NCBI GenBank assembly: GCA_002452745.1
Contig: DKFC01000029.1
Span: 1 to 64,000, forward strand
Length of the DNA: 64,000 nt
Source of the DNA: Firmicutes bacterium UBA6806
Lineage (GTDB): Bacteria > Bacillota > Clostridia > Peptostreptococcales > Acidaminobacteraceae
Reading direction: 5' to 3'
In this document: positions 57,891 through 64,000 of the stretch, in pieces
How positions within the stretch are numbered: position 1 is the stretch's first letter
Layout: each line of letters starts with the position of its first letter
The notes under the pieces: model-generated
What the model was told of the DNA's origin: nothing
Database searches by the model: none
The model's input: the letters and a program-made list of their open reading frames with translations, nothing else
Made by a program: the position numbers and the translations under genes

Positions 57891-59162
57891 CTAATTTGGA
57901 AAGAATGGATATAAAATCGGTAATAGAATCATACATAAGACAAGTGATACAAATATCAGCGGAAGTCCCGCTTTTACATAGTCCTTAAATTTATAGCCCC
58001 CAGCTGTGAGCACCATCGTATTAGCTGGCATCCCAATTGGAGTGGCATATGCACATGACCCGCCGATAACCGTAGCCATAATAACCGCTCTAGGGTCTGC
58101 CCCAATGCTAGTTGCAAAGGATACAGCTATAGGAACCATCAAGGCTGTGGTCGCTGTATTGGACATGAAGTTTGTGAGTACCATAGAAATCGTGAAAATG
58201 GCGAACATCAAAATAAATGGAGATGCATTTGGCCCAAGTGCGTTGATAACCGTTTCTGCAATCATGACTCCTGCCCCTGTATCGTTGAGAGCACTGGCAA
58301 GTGACAGCGTTCCACCAAATAGGAAAATCGTCTTTAAATCAATTGATTTGATTGCCTCTTTTTCAGAGATAACACCTGTTATAATCAGCGCTAGTGCACC
58401 AATCGAACCTGAAATATTGAGTTTGACCCCAATTTGCTTTTCAAAGATCATCGCCAAAATAGTGGCTACTAGTATAACCAATGAAAGATTTTGCTTCCAC
58501 ACTGGTACATGACTAAAATCTTGATGTTCATCAAAAGCTGTGTCGTCGCCAAGGTTTTTCCCACTTGGCAAGAATTTATAACCGATAAATGCAAAGTAGA
58601 TAATACCTGCTATCAACATCGGCAAACCAACCTTTGCATACTCGAAAAAGCTCATGGTCATTCCCAGATCTTCAAGGGCTGTTTTTCCCATGAGATTGCC
58701 TGGAGCGCCTATAATTGAAAGGTTGCCGCCAAGGGCTGCTGCAAATACGAGCGGCATGAGCAGTCTACTTCTTGAAAACCCTGATTTTGCTGATATCCCA
58801 ATGACAACTGGTATCAGTACTGCTGCCGTTCCCGTGTTGGATAAAACACCTGACATAAAACCTACAATCACCATAATTGCCACGATTAACTGTCTCTCTG
58901 TCTTGGCAAATTTAGTGACAATACCCCCTATTTTGTTGGCCATTCCAGTCTCAAATAGAGCGCCTCCTACAATAAACATCGCCACAAATAAAATGACATT
59001 GCTGTTTACAAAGCCCGCAAAAGCCGTTTTGCTGTCAAGGACCCCTGTCAATACCAAACCGATGCATACAACCATAGAAGTTACCGAAAGCGGCAGCTTC
59101 TCCCATACAAACATCACTATTGCAAACACCAAAAATAGCAACGTTATCACTGCTGGATTCAT
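57891..59162 (-). CDS. SLC13/DASS-type permease (Na+/carboxylate symporter family)
   Basis: This 423-residue protein has about eleven membrane segments in two repeats. Each repeat carries the SNT motif of DASS carriers: LSNTGTAAVLIP in the first half and MSNTATTALMVP in the second, which form the Na+ and carboxylate site. The start at 59162 is taken because AGGAGGGGAACTT precedes that ATG; a longer frame to 59231 would run through the operator region. It would import a di- or tricarboxylate for the dehydratase encoded downstream. Some related carriers take sulfate or citrate. Confidence 0.87.
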   Translation of the reverse strand: MNPAVITLLFLVFAIVMFVWEKLPLSVTSMVVCIGLVLTGVLDSKTAFAGFVNSNVILFVAMFIVGGALFETGMANKIGGIVTKFAKTERQLIVAIMVIVGFMSGVLSNTGTAAVLIPVVIGISAKSGFSRSRLLMPLVFAAALGGNLSIIGAPGNLMGKTALEDLGMTMSFFEYAKVGLPMLIAGIIYFAFIGYKFLPSGKNLGDDTAFDEHQDFSHVPVWKQNLSLVILVATILAMIFEKQIGVKLNISGSIGALALIITGVISEKEAIKSIDLKTIFLFGGTLSLASALNDTGAGVMIAETVINALGPNASPFILMFAIFTISMVLTNFMSNTATTALMVPIAVSFATSIGADPRAVIMATVIGGSCAYATPIGMPANTMVLTAGGYKFKDYVKAGLPLIFVSLVLCMILLPILYPFFPN

Positions 59163-59191
59163 AAGTTCCCCTCCTAGAAAAATAATATGAT

Positions 59192-59231
59192 ATGGATACT
59201 TTTGATTTATGATATATGATAATGTATCCAT
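59192..59231 (-). promoter_or_regulatory. Inverted-repeat operator of the SLC13-dehydratase operon
   Basis: ATGGATAC (59192-59199) is inverted as GTATCCAT (59224-59231) with 24 bases between, lying just downstream of the transcription start predicted from the promoter. The TATCCA element recurs in the leader of the upstream GntR gene (ATTGGATACATTT at 60695-60707), so a GntR regulator is the likely binder. Confidence 0.6.
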
Positions 59232-59242
59232 TTATCGTTATA

Positions 59243-59271
59243 AGAATATCATTCCTTTTTATCCATGTCAA
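59243..59271 (-). promoter_or_regulatory. Promoter of the SLC13-dehydratase operon
   Basis: TTGACA (59271-59266), N17, TATTCT (59248-59243) on the minus strand is an almost perfect match, placed directly ahead of the operator repeat. Confidence 0.7.
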
Positions 59272-59310
59272 CACCGAAATCCCTTTTTTCAGCTTGTGAT
59301 TTCCCTCCAT

Positions 59311-59350
59311 AAAAAAAGCACCTTGGACTATGCTCATCCAAAAGCGCTTT
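59311..59350 (-). terminator. Terminator of the tandem GntR genes
   Basis: TTGGA/TCCAA pairs (59322-59326 with 59337-59341) and flanking AGC/GCT pairs form a stem that is followed by TTTTTTT on the minus strand, 16 bases after the GntR stop. Confidence 0.65.
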
Positions 59351-59365
59351 AATGCTCACTTTTAA

Positions 59366-60034
59366 TTATCTTTCATAATTATTGTCATCTGCATTGAGAT
59401 GTGTCAGTATATTTTCAAGGCTTCTCAAGATGTGCTCATTCATAAGCCCACCAGCTCTTTCCTCATCTCTCGCTATTAAGGCCTCCAGTATTTCCTTGTG
59501 CTCGTCATTGGATATGCGTGCATAGGCCTCTTGCGTGACATTGTGTCCCATTGATAACCCATTCCACATGGAGGAGAGCAGAGAAATAATTTTTTCATTT
59601 CCAGCCGCCGTCCAAATTTCATAGTGAAAGGCCTGATTTAAGTTTGAATAGTCACTTGTATCCCGATTGTTAAGTGCCTCCGTCCCCTGCTCTTGGATTT
59701 CAATTAGGCTAGTTAGATCTGCCCCGTTTCGGCAGACGGCCATGGCACACTCACGTTCTAAGATGGCTCTTGCTTCATAGTGATCTCTAATAGTCTTTTC
59801 ATTTATTCCCAGTACAATTGCGCCCTTATTGGGTCTGAGCTTGATAAAACCCTCTCTCGAAAGCATTTGAAACGCCTCTCTTATGGGGGTGCTGGAAACG
59901 CCAAGCATCTCTGCGACACTTTCCAGTGTAAGCTCTGTTCCCTCTTGTATATCATGTGCCAGAATCGCCTTCCGCAGAGCTGAAGCCACACGCTCACGAG
60001 CTGGCAGTAATTTAATGGGTTTCAAATTATTCAA
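59366..60034 (-). CDS. GntR family (FadR/FCD) transcriptional regulator, copy 1
   Basis: This 222-residue regulator has a GntR winged HTH (LLPARERVASALRKAIL, then LTLESVAEMLGVSSTPIREAFQMLSREGFI) and a C-terminal FCD domain with ARAILERECA and ligand-pocket histidines (for example NQAFHYEIW). It starts at a TTG (60032-60034) preceded by AAAGGAG. It overlaps a second GntR gene by eight bases, suggesting that both are made in equal amounts. FCD regulators respond to organic acids, and this one lies upstream of the acid transport and dehydratase genes. Confidence 0.88.
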   Translation of the reverse strand: MNNLKPIKLLPARERVASALRKAILAHDIQEGTELTLESVAEMLGVSSTPIREAFQMLSREGFIKLRPNKGAIVLGINEKTIRDHYEARAILERECAMAVCRNGADLTSLIEIQEQGTEALNNRDTSDYSNLNQAFHYEIWTAAGNEKIISLLSSMWNGLSMGHNVTQEAYARISNDEHKEILEALIARDEERAGGLMNEHILRSLENILTHLNADDNNYER

Positions 60035-60656
60035 TATAACACTCCTTTAATGCAAAATCAGATAACATTTTATAAAAATCCAAAATAGATGCTGAAATAC
60101 GTCTTGCATCTTTCGAAAGATATGCTTCATATACTTCTGTGTTCAATCTGAGCAAAGTCCTCCAGTCCAATTCATATTGCCTGAGCAGAAACATAGGATA
60201 GCCCATAATCATCTTCTTGTGAATTTGATGCAGGTATAGATTGTCCATGCTCTCACTAAAACTCAAGTGGAAGGCCATCATTTTCTGAATACAGATGGAT
60301 TTCCCCTGTAGCGGAACCGCCGTCTCATAAGCGTGAAAAGCACTCTCCACAACTTCTGCCTTATCTGCCTGACCAACCAAACTGATTTCAAAAACACTCA
60401 ACGCATCAAATATCTGGACAACTCGCTTAGCTGTCATGCCATTTACTTTTACATGTCGGTTTTTGAGTCGTTCCAAAATGCCATCTGATTCGAGCTGTAA
60501 AAAGGCCTCTCTGACTGGCATTCTTGAAACCCCTAACTTTTCAGAGATGATTTCCTGTGTCAACGATTCGCCGTCTTTAATATTTCCCAAAAAAATTTCA
60601 CTTTTAAGTATATCTGCAATTTTATCCTTTAATACAGGTGCATATTCTGGATGCAT
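60027..60656 (-). CDS. GntR family (FadR/FCD) transcriptional regulator, copy 2
   Basis: This regulator is 209 residues from the ATG at 60656, which has AAAGGA upstream. The longer frame to 60677 begins at a TTG before that site. The HTH (ESLTQEIISEKLGVSRMPVREAFLQLESDGILE, positions about 31-64) and FCD domain match those of copy 1, but sequence identity looks modest. Co-translation with copy 1 raises the option of a heterodimer or of one sensor and one modulator. The promoter and a TATCC-containing leader lie upstream. Confidence 0.87.
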   Translation of the reverse strand: MHPEYAPVLKDKIADILKSEIFLGNIKDGESLTQEIISEKLGVSRMPVREAFLQLESDGILERLKNRHVKVNGMTAKRVVQIFDALSVFEISLVGQADKAEVVESAFHAYETAVPLQGKSICIQKMMAFHLSFSESMDNLYLHQIHKKMIMGYPMFLLRQYELDWRTLLRLNTEVYEAYLSKDARRISASILDFYKMLSDFALKECYIE

Positions 60657-60716
60657 TTCTATTTTTCCTTTCAGCAATACATATGATATTTAATATTGGA
60701 TACATTTAATACAGTT

Positions 60717-60745
60717 ATTCTAACCTAATTCCTGTAAAATTGCAA
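60717..60745 (-). promoter_or_regulatory. Promoter of the tandem GntR genes
   Basis: TTGCAA (60745-60740), N17, TAGAAT (60722-60717) on the minus strand. The leader beyond it contains ATGTATCCAAT, matching the arms of the operator at 59192-59231 and suggesting self-regulation. Confidence 0.6.
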
Positions 60746-60910
60746 TTCAATTATCCGGCATTCTCCACATCATGAGGCCTTCCTCTATCACTGGCTAAAT
60801 ATAATTGATACGAACCGCCACATGAGGGTATATCATTAGCGAGACAATTCCCAACGGATTAACCGATACAAAACTTTTACATAAACCTCTAAGAGAGAAG
60901 GCCTTAATTT

Positions 60911-62560
60911 ATGCATTGGCTAAAGAATCGCTCCATACGAAAGCAGTTGATAATTCTCGTCATCCTCAATGCCGCTCTAATCATCATCAGCGTTATCTCT
61001 GTCAATTTATCCATTCGTCAGCAAAATTATGATGCTGTGTTTGTCAATCTAGCAGGTCGTCAACGCATGCTGACCCAGCGGATGACCAAGTCCTCCCTTG
61101 CGCTTTCAAGTCCTCACGCAACCAAGGCGCAAAAGATGGAGATGCTCTCAATCCTCAAGGAATCATCACGTCTATACGGCGAGACCCTCGAGATGTTCAT
61201 TCACGGCGGAACCACTACCCTCAGCAATCTTCCCGTTTCTACTCCGCCTCTAAAGAGACATCTTGAGGCACTGGCAGACCTTGAAGACAATTGGCATGGG
61301 TTTCAAAAGGACATCAACATTGTCATAGAAGAGGCTGATTCCAATGTGGATTTGGTTTCAGATACTGCTTCATCTGCCCTTAACAGAATTGTTGGCAGTA
61401 ACGAAATACTCCTCTGGAAGACCGATCAAATTGTCACCTTCTTGCAGATTGATGCGGAGGCACATGTGAGTCTTCTCAAAAGGAGTATGTACCTGATTTT
61501 ACTACTGGAATTTATCCTCATTTTATTCTTCTTCAAGGTTATTAACACGGGGATCATTCAGCCTTTTAATCGCTTGATTGACGCTATTGGGGCAATTGGG
61601 AGAGGTGAGCGCTTTGCACAGCACTCTGATGAACACTATTATGAATGGCAGCTGACTTTTGAAAACATCGCTTCGATGGATGAACATTTAACCGACGCAA
61701 CTGCAACGCTTTATGATTTAAACAAATCTCTGGAACAAAAGGTTATTGAGAGGACTTCTGATCTTGAAACCACTATTGCACAGCTTGAAGACACATACCA
61801 GAGACTTATGGAAACTGAGAAACAGGCTTCTTTAGGGGTTTTGGTTGCAGGTGTCGCCCATGAAGTCAACACGCCTCTTGGTGCTTGCATCACTGGCAGC
61901 AGCCAGATGGTCATGGAAAACCAGGCGTTGATTCGAAAATTGGAAACAGGGGGCCTCAGCAAGGAGGATTTCATCAACTATATCAACACAAACACTGAAA
62001 TTGTAAAACTTGTGGACTTTAACTTAAACCGAGCCGCAGACATTATTCGCAGTTTTAAACGCATTGCGGTCCATCAAAGCGCAGATATAGAGTCTTCATT
62101 TTATCTAGATGAATACATAGATGACTTGTGGATTAGCCTCAGTCACATTCACAAGAAATACGATGCCGTCTTTATCAATCATCTTCCGCATCAACTTATC
62201 TTAGCTGATCCTGGAGATTACTCACAGATTTTCAGCAATCTCTTTATCAATACCTTTACCCATGGCTATGAACCTGGTGATAAGACCCAAATTGACGTCA
62301 CTGGCAGAATCGAAAAGGGTCTGTTATCCATCCAATACAGAGACTATGGAAAGGGAATTCCATCAGATAATCTGCCTAAAATATTTGATCCATTTTATAC
62401 GACAAACCGTTCAGGGGGAGGCAGTGGGCTTGGTTTAAACGTCATCTATCAAATAATCCACACTAAGCTAGATGGACATATTGAATGCCACAGCGAGATT
62501 GGAAATTATACAGAATTTACATTTACAATTAAGCATTTCAAGGAAGGAGGAAAGTCATGA
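60911..62560 (+). CDS. Sensor histidine kinase with PilJ-type extracellular domain
   Basis: This 549-residue kinase has TM1 at about residues 12-32 and TM2 at about 192-212. The loop between them begins with FVNLAGRQRMLTQRMTKSSL, the mark of PilJ/nitrate-sensor-like helical domains. A linker coiled coil follows (about 270-305), and the kinase core has H317 in VAHEVNTPLG. The ATP-binding domain has LFINTFTHGYEPG in place of the usual N box, then YGKGIPSD and GSGLGLNVIY. AAGG precedes the ATG. The stop overlaps the response regulator start as ATGA, so the two are partners. Confidence 0.88.
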   Translation: MHWLKNRSIRKQLIILVILNAALIIISVISVNLSIRQQNYDAVFVNLAGRQRMLTQRMTKSSLALSSPHATKAQKMEMLSILKESSRLYGETLEMFIHGGTTTLSNLPVSTPPLKRHLEALADLEDNWHGFQKDINIVIEEADSNVDLVSDTASSALNRIVGSNEILLWKTDQIVTFLQIDAEAHVSLLKRSMYLILLLEFILILFFFKVINTGIIQPFNRLIDAIGAIGRGERFAQHSDEHYYEWQLTFENIASMDEHLTDATATLYDLNKSLEQKVIERTSDLETTIAQLEDTYQRLMETEKQASLGVLVAGVAHEVNTPLGACITGSSQMVMENQALIRKLETGGLSKEDFINYINTNTEIVKLVDFNLNRAADIIRSFKRIAVHQSADIESSFYLDEYIDDLWISLSHIHKKYDAVFINHLPHQLILADPGDYSQIFSNLFINTFTHGYEPGDKTQIDVTGRIEKGLLSIQYRDYGKGIPSDNLPKIFDPFYTTNRSGGGSGLGLNVIYQIIHTKLDGHIECHSEIGNYTEFTFTIKHFKEGGKS

Positions 62561-64000
62561 CTGAAACTGGGAAACTAAAATTTGACATTGACAAGGTCGC
62601 CTTTGAATTTAACGATCCCTCGCCCCAAAAGGCGGTTCGCGTGGGAACGACTTATCGTATTTTAGTCGTTGACGATGAAGACGTCATCCATAAAGTCACG
62701 GATTTAGCCCTCAGAACGCTGGTCTTTGAAGGTCATCCCATTGAGCTGATTCACGTGTATTCCCGTCGAGAGGCCGTGGAAGCACTGAAATCCAATTGCG
62801 ATATCGCCGTCACTCTTCTAGATGTTGTCATGGAAACAGATGACGCTGGTCTCAAGCTCGTCCAATACATAAGAGAAGACCTTAAGAATGAAACACTCAG
62901 AATCATCTTGAGAACAGGTTACCCTGGTGTTGCCCCTGAAGCTCGTGTCATGCTGGATTATGACATAAACGATTATAGAAGCAAGACGGAACTCACTGCC
63001 ACAAACCTCATCAGTTCTGTCATGGGCTGCCTTCGAAATTACCGTGATATTATGAAAATCAACACTTACAAATACGGTCTTGAAAAAGTCATCCATTCCA
63101 CAAGCATGCTGTTCAACTATGAAAGCCTTGGACTCACTAATTTTCTAAGCGGCATCCTCGAACAACTCAACGTTCTCATAGAGTCCCAAAACGCGCTGGT
63201 TCTTGCCAATCGTCACTTCCAAAATGGCCGTCTAGTCACACATGAAGGCAACTACAGAGTCATTGCAGCAACCGGAAAATACGAGTCCTTCATCAATCTG
63301 GATTATTCGCACATTAAAGAACTGCTTGAAATCGAACCCCTGCTATTTGAATCGGGCAAAGTCAACAGTATCCATCAAGTTGACCCCAATAGAAAGTACT
63401 ATCTAGCTGGTCATAGTCCATCCATTAAAAATCATACTGAGAGTTATATTTACATCATCAACGCCAATATCACTCAGGAAAATGAGAGCTTTATCAATCT
63501 CTTTCTCAAGAATCTCTCTTTGTCACTGGACAACTACCTCCTAGAACAGGATACCGACGAAGCCATGTCGGAGATGCTTCGCAGACTCAGCAGTTTACTA
63601 GAGGCACGAGACAGCGATACTGGTTGTCATATCCACCGAGTGGCAGATATGGCGGCACTCATTGGCAAAGAAGTACACATCGAAAACCAAGAACTCAAGA
63701 ACTTTAAAATTGCCAGTATGATTCACGATGTCGGCAAAATCGGCATAAAAGACGATGTTCTTTTTAAACCGGGAAAACTCACTCCAGAGGAGTTTGAATA
63801 CATCAAGACACATGCGCTCATTGGGGGTAGACTCTTCATGAATTCCAAACACCAACTTCTTAAAATGGCAGAACAAATAGCCAGATGTCATCATGAGCGT
63901 TGGGACGGTACAGGCTACCCTATGGGCATTTGTGGTGAAGAAATCCCAATCTATGCGCGAATTGTCTCCATCGTAGATGTTTTCGACGCCATTTCTCATG
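62557..64000 (+). CDS. Response regulator REC-DUF3369-HD-GYP (c-di-GMP phosphodiesterase), partial
   Basis: The gene starts at ATG 62557 after GGAAGGAGG and is still open at the window end (481 codons seen). A REC domain (VVDDEDVIHK, phosphorylated aspartate about D89 in LLDVVM) is followed by a DUF3369 region (about residues 180-330) and a HD-GYP domain. The latter has H390-D391 in IHDVGKIGI, CHHERWDGTGYP with G453-Y454-P455, and the family spacing. All metal ligands seen so far are intact, so it should degrade cyclic di-GMP when active. It is co-translated with the kinase upstream. Confidence 0.88.
   Translation, partial: MTETGKLKFDIDKVAFEFNDPSPQKAVRVGTTYRILVVDDEDVIHKVTDLALRTLVFEGHPIELIHVYSRREAVEALKSNCDIAVTLLDVVMETDDAGLKLVQYIREDLKNETLRIILRTGYPGVAPEARVMLDYDINDYRSKTELTATNLISSVMGCLRNYRDIMKINTYKYGLEKVIHSTSMLFNYESLGLTNFLSGILEQLNVLIESQNALVLANRHFQNGRLVTHEGNYRVIAATGKYESFINLDYSHIKELLEIEPLLFESGKVNSIHQVDPNRKYYLAGHSPSIKNHTESYIYIINANITQENESFINLFLKNLSLSLDNYLLEQDTDEAMSEMLRRLSSLLEARDSDTGCHIHRVADMAALIGKEVHIENQELKNFKIASMIHDVGKIGIKDDVLFKPGKLTPEEFEYIKTHALIGGRLFMNSKHQLLKMAEQIARCHHERWDGTGYPMGICGEEIPIYARIVSIVDVFDAISH

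Noticed and set aside
58006..59190. Two frames of 168 and 178 codons opposite the SLC13 permease
   Set aside because: Both are antisense to a carrier with two clear SNT motifs and have the Thr/Ile/Val-rich composition typical of such shadows.

Overview
The window looks like chromosome of a low-GC Gram-positive bacterium, most likely an anaerobic member of the Clostridia. This is inferred from AT-rich DNA, strong GGAGG-type ribosome binding sites with some TTG/GTG starts, SLH-domain surface anchoring, PBSX/diffocin-type tail genes and fermentative metabolism (tryptophanase, class I Fe-S fumarase-type dehydratase). I cannot name the genus. I see no rRNA, tRNA, CRISPR array, transposase or integrase.

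Layout. 0.3-4.2 kb: a CPBP membrane protease and two tandem secreted OB-fold-like paralogues. 4.3-9.6 kb (minus): a SERCA-like Ca2+ ATPase and a polar amino-acid ABC importer. 9.9-14.9 kb: a LysR regulator divergent from an EamA exporter, an AAG-family glycosylase, a TetR-flavoprotein operon with paired operators, a glutaredoxin and a NUDIX hydrolase. 15.1-29.6 kb: a contractile phage-tail cluster with its own regulators but no head, terminase, portal or integrase genes, best read as an R-type tailocin (diffocin/PBSX-like). 29.5-39.8 kb: a DUF6054 protein, an NhaC antiporter, an RND pump with adaptor and divergent TetR regulator, and tryptophanase with a divergent regulator. 40.0-51.4 kb (minus): a 2017-residue SLH-anchored surface protein, a chemoreceptor, and a histidine kinase with a REC-MpsC response regulator. 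51.7-60.7 kb (minus): an organic-acid island with a TctABC transporter, PrpF isomerase, fumarase/tartrate-dehydratase-type enzyme, SLC13 permease and two overlapping GntR regulators. 60.9-64 kb: a histidine kinase with a REC-DUF3369-HD-GYP response regulator that runs off the end of the window.

How the parts work together. In the tailocin cluster a HTH repressor and an ImmA-like protease face leftward over four related operator-like sites. The leftward promoter there should drive a sigma-like activator, and that should switch on the tail operon. A conserved 43-bp block followed by a hairpin occurs before both the activator gene and the tail operon, suggesting one shared control signal. The tail operon order is tail terminator, sheath, tube, assembly chaperone (with a canonical A AAA AAC -1 frameshift site), tape measure, LysM protein, XkdQ, DUF2577, DUF2634, baseplate J, YmfQ-like, fibre, small accessory proteins, holin-like proteins and amidase. 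That is a full kit to build, load and release tail particles. The organic-acid island pairs two importers of different energy coupling with an isomerase and a dehydratase. Several other cassettes carry clear, self-contained operator candidates.
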